A stretch of DNA of 64,000 bases from Flavobacteriaceae bacterium MAR_2010_188 (GTDB lineage: Bacteria > Bacteroidota > Bacteroidia > Flavobacteriales > Flavobacteriaceae), in contig LT629302.1 of NCBI GenBank assembly GCA_900104375.1, positions 3,180,480-3,244,479 of the forward strand, written 5' to 3'. This document shows, one piece after another, positions 19,309-29,100 of the stretch. The notes under the pieces were generated by a model, which worked only from the letters and a program-made list of their open reading frames with translations, did not search any database and was not told where the DNA came from. Position numbers and translations under genes: made by a program. Positions within the stretch are counted from its first letter, which is position 1; every line of letters starts with the position of its first letter.

Positions 19309-22300
19309 CGTCAGAAGATTCAAGTTTTAGAAATAAGGGTGAGTCGTTATTTCTTGCTACAATAAGGTAATTTGATTGGTTTATAGAAATTGGTGCAAGC
19401 GACCTAACCACACCCCAAATTGGGAATTCTGTATTGGCTGCGCTTATAAAATCTTTATTATTTTCAAATAAAAGTAGTTCCCCGTGTGAGGCATCTAATC
19501 TACTCAATTGGGTACTTATCTCAAAATTATTGCCGGTTAAAAACAAGTCGGTAAGACCGTCATTGTTGAAGTCTTTACAAAAAATCTCGTTAACACTAGA
19601 AACCTGGGCAGAATTTGGGAGGCGCTTTTTCTTGAAGTCTAGATTTCCTGTATTTTCAAAATAACAGCTTGCCAATTCGTAAACATATTTCTTCTCTGCC
19701 TGATTTAGTTTATTCCTGCCAAAAATATCATCGATGGTAGCGTCGGCAAAATCGGAATAAGACAGATATTTTTTATTGATGTAAGGGAGCTGTTTAGCAA
19801 TCTCATCCTTCGAAGCAAATGGCGTTTCTACATCTTGGTAAAAGAAGGTAACCAAGGGTTCTGACTTTCCGTTTTCGTCGAAATCGTAGGTATAAAGGGT
19901 GATGGGCTGTTGGGCGGAAGCTTTTAATCTTGAGTTTAATCCCCAGTTACCCGCAACGATATCCAAATCGCCATCCTTGTCAAAATCTTCTACTTTCAAA
20001 GTATTCCACCAACCATTGGTCTTGGATAAGGATGAAAGTTTTGAATTAGAACATTTACCATTTTCATTCATCAGAATGGTGATTGGCATCCAATGGCCAG
20101 CCAAAATAAGGTCTTGGTCACCATCTTTGTCAATATCAACGAATAGAGCATCCTTAACGTTTCCGACCTCGTTTATATCAGGAAAAACTGTTTTGGTCCC
20201 GTCGATAAAACCTCCTTTTTTGTCATTCAGAAAAAGATAATGTTGGGGAGTTTTACCAAAAACCAAATCTGTAGCATCAGCAAGGAAAAGAATATCCAAG
20301 TAGCCGTCGGCGTTAAGGTCTTTAGTGAGCACTTTTGACGCATTTATAAAGACCTTTTGAAATGTCGCCTTATCTAAAGTAAATACACCTTTGTTATTAT
20401 AGTAAATACGTGGAGAGATGGGATTTCCTTCTTTAAATTCATTTCCCCCACTTGCTACAATCAGGTCTAGCCATCCATCATTATTTAAGTCGGCAAAGGT
20501 TTGGGAAATATCTTCATTTAACGAGCTGCCACTAAACAATTCCTCTTGAACCGATTTAAAAGTACCATCGGCTAACTGCTTATATAACACAGAAGCCTGA
20601 GCTTTGGCTCCAGATATAAAAAAGTCTTCTAAACCATCCCTATTAAAATCTGCAACCGCCAAATCTGGACCTTCGTTAGAATTTGCGTAAGGCACGAGAG
20701 GATCGCGGTTAAAATCTAAAGACGTTCTTTCTGAATGAACAAAATCTACCCCTTTAATTTTTATTGAAAACCTGTCGTTTGGCTCAGTGCTTTCGATTTC
20801 ATAATAATTGCCTTTAGCATTTTGAATATTGAAGGTTAAATTCTGTTTTGTTGAAACATTGTAGAGTGATTCAAATTTACCGTTTGGCCAGATTACCGAG
20901 ATAGAATCAACTGTTTCAATTTCACCTAAACCAAAGTGAAGGGTAGGAGCGACCGAAGATAGAAAACCGCGTGTATTATAATTTTCATCGCTAAGAATTT
21001 CATCACCCTTAAAAATTTTCACTTTAGCGCCAATTCCGTTAATATTTAAAGAATCGCCATTAAATCTAACTTGTAAGGAATTGTTCTCGGCAAACATTTC
21101 ATTTGATTTATTTTCGATTATAAAGGCAGGACCATTAACGTTATTAACTACAATATCTAAATCACCATCATTGTCTAAATCTGCATAAGCACTGCCGCTG
21201 CTGTAAGAAGGCTCAGAAATGGTCCAAGTCTTACTCATATCTTCAAAACTGCTGTCACCCTTATTCTTGAAGACATAATTCGACACTTTTTTTGAAGGAA
21301 GCTTATCAATAAATTTCATCTGTGTCCTAGAAGTGGTATCGCCAAGTTGTGCCTGTATTTGCTCGTTGGAGATAAAATTTATAAAGTCCATGTCATTGGT
21401 GGCTCCAACAATGCCGTTGGTGATATATAAATCTCTCTTCCCATCATTTTCAATATCGAATGCTAGCGCAGACCATGACCATTCCGTCGCGGCAAGACCA
21501 CTAAGATGCCCGACTTCACTAAACTGACCACTCCCTGCATTTAGGTGAAGAGTGTTTTGCATATACTGCGGTTGGTAGCCATTTCTTAAATAGGAATGAT
21601 AAACGGGAAACGAAAATTCTAGACCTGAGGTCTTATAATTATGAAGATTCTCCGGTAACATGTCTAAACTTAGAATGTCTGGTCGCGCGTCGTTATTTAA
21701 ATCGGTGATGGCATTTCCCATTGAATAATGTGTGGTGTGGCCAAGCAGATTATTTTCAGAAGAAATAACTTCTTTAAATGTTTTATCCTTTTGGTTGATG
21801 TAGAGATAGTCATTTTCAAAAAAATCGTTGCCAATATATAGATCAGGATACCCATCATCATTAATATCTCCAACAGAAACACCAAGGCCATAACCAATTT
21901 TACCTTGAAAGATTTTAGATTCAACTGATACATCCACGTATTTGCCGTTTCTATTTTCTAGCAGTCGATCACCAGATAAAGAATCAACTTGACTTCGGGT
22001 GGAGCCTTTGCCATAATTAGCATTTGGATATACGGAATGATTGAGCAGATACATGTCTAAATCCCCATCTAAATCATAATCTAAAAAAACAGATTGAGTA
22101 GCATAACTGCTAATATCCAGGCCGTAGGTTTCACTTTGTTCTTCAAACCTTGGAATTCCATTTTGGATTCCGGCATTTATGTAGAGCAGGTTATGTCCCT
22201 TCAACTTTAGATGTTTACCCACCTTGCAGATGTAAAAATCCATCAAACCGTCATTGTTGATATCGATATTGGTGACGCCGGTTGTCCAACCGGTTGAATT

Positions 22301-22624
22301 ATCGATTTTTGATGCCTCGGTAATATCTTCAAATTGAAGATTTCCTTTATTCAAATAAAGCTTATCTGCCCCTTCGTTAGAAACAAAATATAAATCTGGG
22401 AGACTGTCATTATTTACATCAGCAATGGAAACACCAGCGCCATTGTAGTAATAGAGATAATTGAGTATGTTTAGCTGTGGGGTATTTTTTAAAGTATTCT
22501 GAAACGTAATCTGAGTATGATCAGAATTTCTTTCTAGCAATAGAGGATGCTCTTGCTTAGTTTCTTCCTTACAATTAAAGAAAATAACAGAGACCATAAT
22601 GAAAAAAGTTAATGTTCTTTTCAT
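19295..22624 (-). CDS. Giant FG-GAP/VCBS-repeat ASPIC (UnbV) lipoprotein, paralog 3
   Basis: A 1109-residue protein and the first of the three tandem copies. The leader ends FNC (Cys18). The FG-GAP/VCBS propeller (about 45-510) has Ca loops such as DINNDGLMDFYI and DYDLDGDLDMYL. The ASPIC/UnbV domain lies at about 525-600 (RGFLSSVAPTLHFGLG, then DSISVIWP), and a second FG-GAP region starts at DFNRDGLEDFFISG. An inverted repeat lies 7 bases upstream of the ATG (22631-22651). The gene begins 154 bases after the GH13 gene, the largest gap in the operon, so a second promoter may exist there. Confidence 0.85.
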   Translation of the reverse strand: MKRTLTFFIMVSVIFFNCKEETKQEHPLLLERNSDHTQITFQNTLKNTPQLNILNYLYYYNGAGVSIADVNNDSLPDLYFVSNEGADKLYLNKGNLQFEDITEASKIDNSTGWTTGVTNIDINNDGLMDFYICKVGKHLKLKGHNLLYINAGIQNGIPRFEEQSETYGLDISSYATQSVFLDYDLDGDLDMYLLNHSVYPNANYGKGSTRSQVDSLSGDRLLENRNGKYVDVSVESKIFQGKIGYGLGVSVGDINDDGYPDLYIGNDFFENDYLYINQKDKTFKEVISSENNLLGHTTHYSMGNAITDLNNDARPDILSLDMLPENLHNYKTSGLEFSFPVYHSYLRNGYQPQYMQNTLHLNAGSGQFSEVGHLSGLAATEWSWSALAFDIENDGKRDLYITNGIVGATNDMDFINFISNEQIQAQLGDTTSRTQMKFIDKLPSKKVSNYVFKNKGDSSFEDMSKTWTISEPSYSSGSAYADLDNDGDLDIVVNNVNGPAFIIENKSNEMFAENNSLQVRFNGDSLNINGIGAKVKIFKGDEILSDENYNTRGFLSSVAPTLHFGLGEIETVDSISVIWPNGKFESLYNVSTKQNLTFNIQNAKGNYYEIESTEPNDRFSIKIKGVDFVHSERTSLDFNRDPLVPYANSNEGPDLAVADFNRDGLEDFFISGAKAQASVLYKQLADGTFKSVQEELFSGSSLNEDISQTFADLNNDGWLDLIVASGGNEFKEGNPISPRIYYNNKGVFTLDKATFQKVFINASKVLTKDLNADGYLDILFLADATDLVFGKTPQHYLFLNDKKGGFIDGTKTVFPDINEVGNVKDALFVDIDKDGDQDLILAGHWMPITILMNENGKCSNSKLSSLSKTNGWWNTLKVEDFDKDGDLDIVAGNWGLNSRLKASAQQPITLYTYDFDENGKSEPLVTFFYQDVETPFASKDEIAKQLPYINKKYLSYSDFADATIDDIFGRNKLNQAEKKYVYELASCYFENTGNLDFKKKRLPNSAQVSSVNEIFCKDFNNDGLTDLFLTGNNFEISTQLSRLDASHGELLLFENNKDFISAANTEFPIWGVVRSLAPISINQSNYLIVARNNDSPLFLKLESSDDENE

Positions 22625-22630
22625 GTGAAT

Positions 22631-22651
22631 TGATATCGGTATTCGATATCA
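22631..22651. promoter_or_regulatory. Inverted repeat in the leader of the FG-GAP block
   Basis: TGATATCG-GTATT-CGATATCA is a perfect 8-base inverted repeat with a 5-base centre, placed 7 bases upstream of the FG-GAP paralog 3 start codon. It could be a repressor site or a leader RNA hairpin close to the ribosome-binding region. The structure is directly visible; the role is inferred. The rest of the 154-base gap (22625-22778) holds a weaker CCCGA...TCGGG hairpin near 22684-22709 with no U-run. Confidence 0.4.
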
Positions 22652-22778
22652 TTTTTATAAATCTGGGATAGGATTTTGATAGCCCCGAAAGATCTAAAAA
22701 TCTCGGGCGAAAACCTAAATATGCGAGTTAATAATAAATTAAGAAGGTTAATGAAAGGTTAACGACAACATTTAAAAC

Positions 22779-24518
22779 CTAGTTATTTTTAAGTTGAAGG
22801 ATTACAGCTTGATATGGTTTTAAGGTTGCTTTGTTGACAGCTATTTGTAAACCTTCAAGGTTGTTTATCAGAAGCTCGACTGAATCTTTTAATTCATCCA
22901 AATGGACGTCCGTCTGTTGCTCGCTGAAGTTTAACAGCACCAACATTATAGTGTCATTAAGTGTGCGAGTGTAGGCATAAATGTTCGGGTCATTTGCTAA
23001 TAGCAATTTATAATCACCGTACACCAGCACTTCATTATTTTTGCGAAGCGCTGTCATTTTCCTAAAATGGTTAAGAACTGAACGTTGATCTGTGTCTTCT
23101 ATGGAAACGTTGATCTCGTTAAAATTCTCATTCGCCGGAAGCCATGATTCTGCTGAAGAGAATCCTGCATTGATAGTCTGATCCCATTGCATTGGTGTTC
23201 TTCCATTATCTCGTGAGCTGAATTTAAGGTCGCTCATGTATTTATTTAGGTCGCCGCCTTGGGCTTCAACTTTCTTATAGCCGTTTATAGCGGCAATATC
23301 TTTATACTGTCCTATAGAATCGAATCCAATATTGGTCATTCCAAGCTCATCTCCGTAATAGCAAAATGGTGTTCCGCGCATACTTAGGATGAATGTATTC
23401 AACATTTTTGCGGAAGCATTTCTGTATTCTGCGCTATCATTTCCATAGCGACTTACCATTCTTGCCTGGTCGTGATTGGCTAAAAAGATAGCCAGCCAAC
23501 CATCATCAGAAAACTCCTTGTCCCACTTAGAATAAACTTCCTTAAAGTGTTTTAAATCGTAGCCATCTGGCTTGGCGATATCGACACCTTCAAAGGCGTA
23601 AGCCATATTCAATTCATTTCTATTTGCATCTACCAAGCTGTGAGCGTCATCGAAATTTCTACCCGCACCTTCTGCTACCGACATCACATTATATTTGCTG
23701 AACACTTCAGTATCCATTTCTTTCAAATAATCATGTAGGCCATCTTGCATAGCGTAATACTGAATGAAATTCTTATCTAAATCCTCTGGGAATTTTGGAA
23801 AAGTCGTATCCTTCGCTACAAATTGAAAAGCATCCAATCTAAATCCATCAACTCCTTTTTCTGCCCAGAATTTCATAATATCGTAAACCTCTTGTCGCAA
23901 TTTTGGGTTTTCCCAATTTAGGTCTGGTTGTTTTTGTGAAAAATAATGTAGATAATAAGAATCGGTTATAGAATCATATTTCCAGGCTTCTCCTTTTTCA
24001 TCAAAAAGGCTATATCTGTAATTTGGTTTGCCTTTTTCTGCCGGCCACCAGTGGTAGTAATCTCGGTAAGGATTGTCCCTTGAGCTACGGGATTGTTTAA
24101 ACCACTCATGTTCATCGCTGCTGTGATTTACCACAACGTCCATAATCAGTTTTATATCGCGGTCGTGCATTCCTTTCAGCATTCGATCAAAATCCTCCAT
24201 GTTACCAAAATCCGACATAATGTTGCGGTAGTCACTAACATCGTATCCATTATCGTCATTTGGAGAACTATAAATAGGATTTAACCAAACTGCATTGACT
24301 CCTAAACTTTTTATATAATCCAGTTTTTCGATTATTCCGCTTAGGTCACCCACACCATCGGCGTTAGTGTCCTTGAAGCTTCTCGGATATATCTGATAAA
24401 CAATAAGTTCTTTCCACCATTCTTTATTGAGTGTGCTTTCATCCATTTTTCGCTCTTTTTCTTGGTTACAACTATAGAGTGCAACTAAAATTAGGAATAG
24501 AAGTTTAAGGCTTTTCAT
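22779..24518 (-). CDS. GH13 alpha-glucosidase lipoprotein (oligo-glucosidase type)
   Basis: A 579-residue secreted lipoprotein (Cys17 in LYSCNQ). The GH13 regions are all present: DVVVNHSS at 127-134, GVDGFRLDA with nucleophile D229, the acid/base E283 in SVAEGAG, and FLANHDQAR with D350. The calcium loop DTNADGVGD at 50-58 and QPDLNWENP at 197-205 place it with oligo-1,6-glucosidase/alpha-glucosidase subfamilies rather than true amylases. The residue after the nucleophile is Ala230. In this group Ala, Gly or Thr there goes with alpha-1,4 preference and Val with alpha-1,6, so I infer a maltose/maltooligosaccharide-type specificity. It follows susD after a terminator-like hairpin. Confidence 0.9.
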   Translation of the reverse strand: MKSLKLLFLILVALYSCNQEKERKMDESTLNKEWWKELIVYQIYPRSFKDTNADGVGDLSGIIEKLDYIKSLGVNAVWLNPIYSSPNDDNGYDVSDYRNIMSDFGNMEDFDRMLKGMHDRDIKLIMDVVVNHSSDEHEWFKQSRSSRDNPYRDYYHWWPAEKGKPNYRYSLFDEKGEAWKYDSITDSYYLHYFSQKQPDLNWENPKLRQEVYDIMKFWAEKGVDGFRLDAFQFVAKDTTFPKFPEDLDKNFIQYYAMQDGLHDYLKEMDTEVFSKYNVMSVAEGAGRNFDDAHSLVDANRNELNMAYAFEGVDIAKPDGYDLKHFKEVYSKWDKEFSDDGWLAIFLANHDQARMVSRYGNDSAEYRNASAKMLNTFILSMRGTPFCYYGDELGMTNIGFDSIGQYKDIAAINGYKKVEAQGGDLNKYMSDLKFSSRDNGRTPMQWDQTINAGFSSAESWLPANENFNEINVSIEDTDQRSVLNHFRKMTALRKNNEVLVYGDYKLLLANDPNIYAYTRTLNDTIMLVLLNFSEQQTDVHLDELKDSVELLINNLEGLQIAVNKATLKPYQAVILQLKNN

Positions 24519-24555
24519 GACTTTAGGAATTAAAATGCGAAAAAAAGTTTAATAG

Positions 24556-24582
24556 AAAAGAGGGTGCATGGCACCCTCTTTT
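24556..24582 (-). terminator. Hairpin terminator after susD
   Basis: A perfect 12-base stem (AAAAGAGGGTGC / GCACCCTCTTTT) with a 3-base loop lies 24 bases past the susD stop and 38 bases before the GH13 start. In the transcribed (minus) direction it ends in a short U-run (UUUU). It probably ends or attenuates the susCD message, so susCD would be expressed above the enzyme genes. Confidence 0.7.
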
Positions 24583-24605
24583 TTAAAATCTAAAAAGAAA
24601 TATTA

Positions 24606-26183
24606 TTAGTAACCTGGGTTTTGTACCAAGGCTGGATTTGCAAGTAATTGGGAAGGTGGAATCGGGAAAAGATTCTTGTCTGGGTTACCAATAGCAGTTG
24701 GGTCTTTAAATAACCAATCTCTAGTGAATTGTCCAAAACGAATCATATCATTTCTTCTCCAAACTTCTACATACAGTTCTCTACCTCTTTCAGCCAATAG
24801 ATCAAGTTCTGAAACTGAACCTAATGGAGAAGCTTCTCTAAGAACTCTTAATTCATTTACCATCCCAGAAGCATCACCACCACTTCTCATCATAGCTTCT
24901 GCTTTCATAAGGTGTGCATCAGAATATCTAAAGATAATTTCATGGTTATAAGCTCCGGAGGCGTCATCCCTTGGGTTATATTTAATAACCCTGATACCTG
25001 TAGTTTCATCGTTGTTAATGAAGTTAATATCTCCATTTCCATCTCTAAAATCTCTTTTAAAGGTTAATGGAGCACCTGCTCTATCTTTTAACGGAGTACC
25101 GTCTAAAGCAAATTGTTGACCAACTAGGAATCCGTAACCTACGTTACTTCCTGGAGTTGTCCCAGAAGGAGGAACACCACCACGACGCTCTTCTTGACCA
25201 TCTAATGGATTACCTGCTGCATCAACTCTGTTCGAGTTAGCATCACCTTCAAACATATCGTAATATTCAGCAAGAGTAGAAAACCCATTCCAACCACCCC
25301 CGTTAAGGGAAGTTGAATTATAGTGTAATCCATTATATATTCTATTTCCATTGTACTGGTTAAAAGCCCAAATAGTTTCTGAATCTTGAGTTTCAAGGAA
25401 AAGATCAAAATATCCTCCTTGCAATGCATAGCCTTCTCCGGCAATAGCATCAACTAAAGAAATTACTTCGTTCATGTCTCCACTTTCTGCAGTACCACCT
25501 AGATAGATATGCTTATTCAATAAAACTTTAGCTTTCATAAAACGAGCTGCTGCTTTACTTCCTTTATTTTCGGCAACATTCCTAGCCGCTACGGATGGAA
25601 GGTTGGCAATTGCGGTGTCTAAATCAGAAAGGATAAAGTCTACAGCCTCTTGTCCCGTTAAAACTACAGGAAGACTAGATGACGGTAAGGTGGTATCACG
25701 AAATGGAACTTGTCCGAAGTTATCCAAAATCACCCACATACTGTAAGCACGCAGTAAAGAAGCTTCTCCAACATTTACTGCAGTAGGGCTACTTCTTTCA
25801 TCAATTATTTGGGATGCTCTTAATTGTGAGGAGTTAAATTGGTTCCAAACAGCGTTAAAGAATGCATGATCTACTGGCCAGTTATGGGCATGCAGAACAC
25901 GCCATAATCCATTGTCTCCCCAGTCAGTTCCTCTAGTTGGAACTAATTGGGCATCTGTGGTAACTTCTCCAAGAGCGAAAAAGTTTGCCTGATCTCCATA
26001 TTGTCCACTGACTTGGCCATACAGACCTTCTATTGCTGAGTTCGGGTCATCAATACCTTGAAAACCTTCGCTGATTCTTGAATCAGTTTCATCTATCTCT
26101 AGATTTGTACAAGAACTAACTACAAATCCGAACAGAACGATCGATGTAATAATTTTTAAAGAAATATTTTTCATTTGTATCAA
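24606..26183 (-). CDS. susD: SusD/RagB-family glycan-binding lipoprotein
   Basis: A 525-residue outer-membrane lipoprotein. The leader ends VVSSC and the helical SusD fold is indicated by blocks such as EASLLRAYSMWVILDNFGQVPF near 160-180, AAARFMKAKVLLNKHIY near 215-232, and the closing RGRELYVEVWRRNDMIRFG and NLFPIPPSQL. SusD proteins cap the SusC pore and bind the glycan. It starts 9 bases after the susC stop, as usual for such pairs. With GH13 and GH37 enzymes downstream, the ligand is probably an alpha-glucoside. Confidence 0.93.
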   Translation of the reverse strand: MIQMKNISLKIITSIVLFGFVVSSCTNLEIDETDSRISEGFQGIDDPNSAIEGLYGQVSGQYGDQANFFALGEVTTDAQLVPTRGTDWGDNGLWRVLHAHNWPVDHAFFNAVWNQFNSSQLRASQIIDERSSPTAVNVGEASLLRAYSMWVILDNFGQVPFRDTTLPSSSLPVVLTGQEAVDFILSDLDTAIANLPSVAARNVAENKGSKAAARFMKAKVLLNKHIYLGGTAESGDMNEVISLVDAIAGEGYALQGGYFDLFLETQDSETIWAFNQYNGNRIYNGLHYNSTSLNGGGWNGFSTLAEYYDMFEGDANSNRVDAAGNPLDGQEERRGGVPPSGTTPGSNVGYGFLVGQQFALDGTPLKDRAGAPLTFKRDFRDGNGDINFINNDETTGIRVIKYNPRDDASGAYNHEIIFRYSDAHLMKAEAMMRSGGDASGMVNELRVLREASPLGSVSELDLLAERGRELYVEVWRRNDMIRFGQFTRDWLFKDPTAIGNPDKNLFPIPPSQLLANPALVQNPGY

Positions 26184-26192
26184 TTTTTTTTA

Positions 26193-29100
26193 TTAAAAAG
26201 TAACATTAACTCCTAAAGTAAATGTTCTTGGATTAGGGTAAGCCGCCCAATCGATACCTCTTGTAGGTACACCAGAACCAAGGTCACCAGTAGCAACCGT
26301 AACTTCAGGATCTAAGCCACTGTAATCTGTAATTAAGAATATATTTTGAGCAGTTAATGATAATCTAAATGTTTTAAAGGTACCATCACCACTTAAAGGG
26401 ACGTTATAACCAACCGAGGCATTTTGGAAACGGATAAAATCACCTTTTTCTAAAAAACGAGTGGAAACGTCAGCTGAAGCTCCACCACTTTCTCCTGTTG
26501 TTAAGACGTCCTGGGTTACGTTACGGGCATTCCCTATGGAACCACCAGTAAAGAATCCATTAGCCGTGTTATTATATACTGAGAAACCAGATTGAGCATT
26601 AAAGAATGCTGAGAAATCCCAGTTGTAAGCTTTTAAGTTTAATGATAAACCAGCAGTAACATCTGGTAAAGCATCTTCACCAACGAATTTTTTGTCGAGT
26701 GAAGGATCTATATTTCCATTACCATCAACATCTTCGTAAATAGGGATTCCATCAGCATCGAAACCTTCGAACACTGCCATATAGTATGAGTATAGCGAAT
26801 AGCCAGCAGCAAAACGCTGAGCAAATGCCCCACTTAGTCCTTGTCCATTAATTGCACCTGTGTCAATTATACCAGCAAAATCTTGTACTTCGTTATCATT
26901 ATATGCGATATTGAAACCAGCAGAAAATGTTACATCTTCAGACTGTAAGAAATCGTAATTGATTCCAAATTCAATACCTTGGTTGATAATTGCCGCGTCT
27001 ACGTTACCAAACTGGAACGGGTCAATTGCAGGAGCAGCAGGAGGAGTTCTTAAAAGAACGTCAGTAGTTTTGTTACGATATACATCGATACTACCACCTA
27101 ATCTGTCATTACCAAATCCAAAATCCAAACCAACGTTTAAATTTAGAGTTGATTCCCACTTAAGGTCAGGAACATCTGTAGATACAACTCCTAAACCAGA
27201 TTGATTTACTGTAAAATCATTCCCTGGGCCGACTCCACCAAATCTTTGGCGAGAAACAAAGTTGCCATAACCTAAACCATCTTGACTACCGGTAATACCC
27301 GCACTTAATCTTAGCTTAAGGGTTGAAACGGCGTCACCAACAAAATCTTCTTCAGCAATCTGCCATGCAAATGCACCAGAAGGGAAGTAACCGTATTGAT
27401 TTTCCGGTCCGAATCTTGAAGAACCATCTGCTCTAAAGGTACCGGTAAATAAATATTTGCCAGCAATACCAAAGTTTACCCTAGTAAAGAATGATTGCAA
27501 TTCGTCTGTATTATCGTAAGTATCTGCTCCTAACCCTCTTACCCCTCTTTCAAAAGCAAAAGGAATTGTTTCTCCTGCAACAACATCTGGCAACAAACGG
27601 TTAACCACAAGGGTTGGTGTATTTGTTCCAAAATAAAATTGCTGATAACTACCATCAATCGTCCCAGCCGCACCATTGACTGTACTTCTAAGCGCAGATG
27701 CCATTGCATTAAGGTCTGTGGTATAGAATCCACGCCCGGAGCTATTTCTTCCGAAGGTGCGGAAGTCTTGGAAGGAGTAACCAACTAAAATGTCGAAATT
27801 GGTATTCTCGAATTCTTTTTTATAAGTAGCAGTCGCTTCCAACAGTTTACTTTCACGCTCTAAAATATTATAAGATCCGAATCCTGCATCTTCGATACCT
27901 GTTAAATTCTGAACCTTACCAGAAATCACCGAAGTATTTTCTCCATCAGAGGTATCTAAACCTAGATTTACTTTAGCACTAAATTCTGGAGTAAAAGCGT
28001 ATTCAGCTGACCCATTTAATAGGTATCTATTAGTATGAGAAAGGTTTTGTGAGTATTCTAGAAAGTTAGCAGGTAAGATTTGCGTACCGCCATCAGTAAA
28101 ATCGGGATCAGTTGGCCAAGTTGGGTTAGCTGAGTAACCAGCTCCTAGAATATCTCCACGGAAACCAGCACCACCACTTAATGGTGCTACTTGGTCATTT
28201 AACCTAGAGATAGAGGCTTGTATACCTAAGGTCAATTTATCGTCTAGTAATTTCTGGTTAGCATTAATTCTACCAGTAATTCTTTCTAGACTTGTTTTTT
28301 CGATAACCCCAAATTGCTTACCGTAACCAAAAGTTGCTCTTACGTTACCACTTCCGTAGTTATAAGAGTATGATAAGTTTTGATTATTAGAGGCTACAGT
28401 TCTGGTCAAGAAATCCTGCCAATCAGTATCTGCGCCAAAATCAACTGCAGAAGGATCCCCACCGTAATCGCTCACCGCAGCTAGAAATTCATCTCGGTTA
28501 AGTAAGTCGTAATCTCTAGCTGGGCTAGAAACACTTACGCTAGAAGAAAAGTCAAAAACTCCGCCAGCGCCTTTACGACCAGACTTAGTAGTAATGATTA
28601 CAACACCATTTGCTCCTCTAGACCCGTAGATTGCTGTAGCAGATGCATCCTTTAAGATACTTATACTCGCAATGTCATTAGGGTTTAAGAAGTTTAACGG
28701 GTTTCTGGCAGCATTGTCACCGTCGATAGTTGTACCTGTTGGTGTAATGTTACCTCCTGCAAGAGGAATTCCATCTACCACAAATAATGGATTGTTGTTG
28801 GCACGTACAGAGTTAGAACCTCTAATGTTGATAGAAATCCCAGCTCCCGGCTCACCACTACTTTGTTGGATGTTAACACCAGCAGATTTACCTTGAATCA
28901 ATTGTTCCGGAGAAGCGATAACTCCCGTATTAAATTCATCTGATGTTACAGCTGTTACGGAACCTGTTGCATCTTTAACGGTAGTAGTACCGTATCCGAT
29001 AACAACAACTTCATCTAGTTCGGCAGCATCCTCGGCAAGGGTAACGTTAATGTTAGACCTACCGTTTACAGCAACTTCTTGGGTAGTGTAACCAAGAAAA

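Noticed and set aside
12615..22624. Many recurring short DNA words resembling a repeat array
   Set aside because: They encode the DxDxDG calcium loops of FG-GAP/VCBS blades, are in frame and vary in sequence; they are not CRISPR or intergenic repeats.
22684..22709. CCCGA...TCGGG hairpin after the GH13 gene as a terminator
   Set aside because: The stem is bulged and no U-run follows in the transcribed direction.
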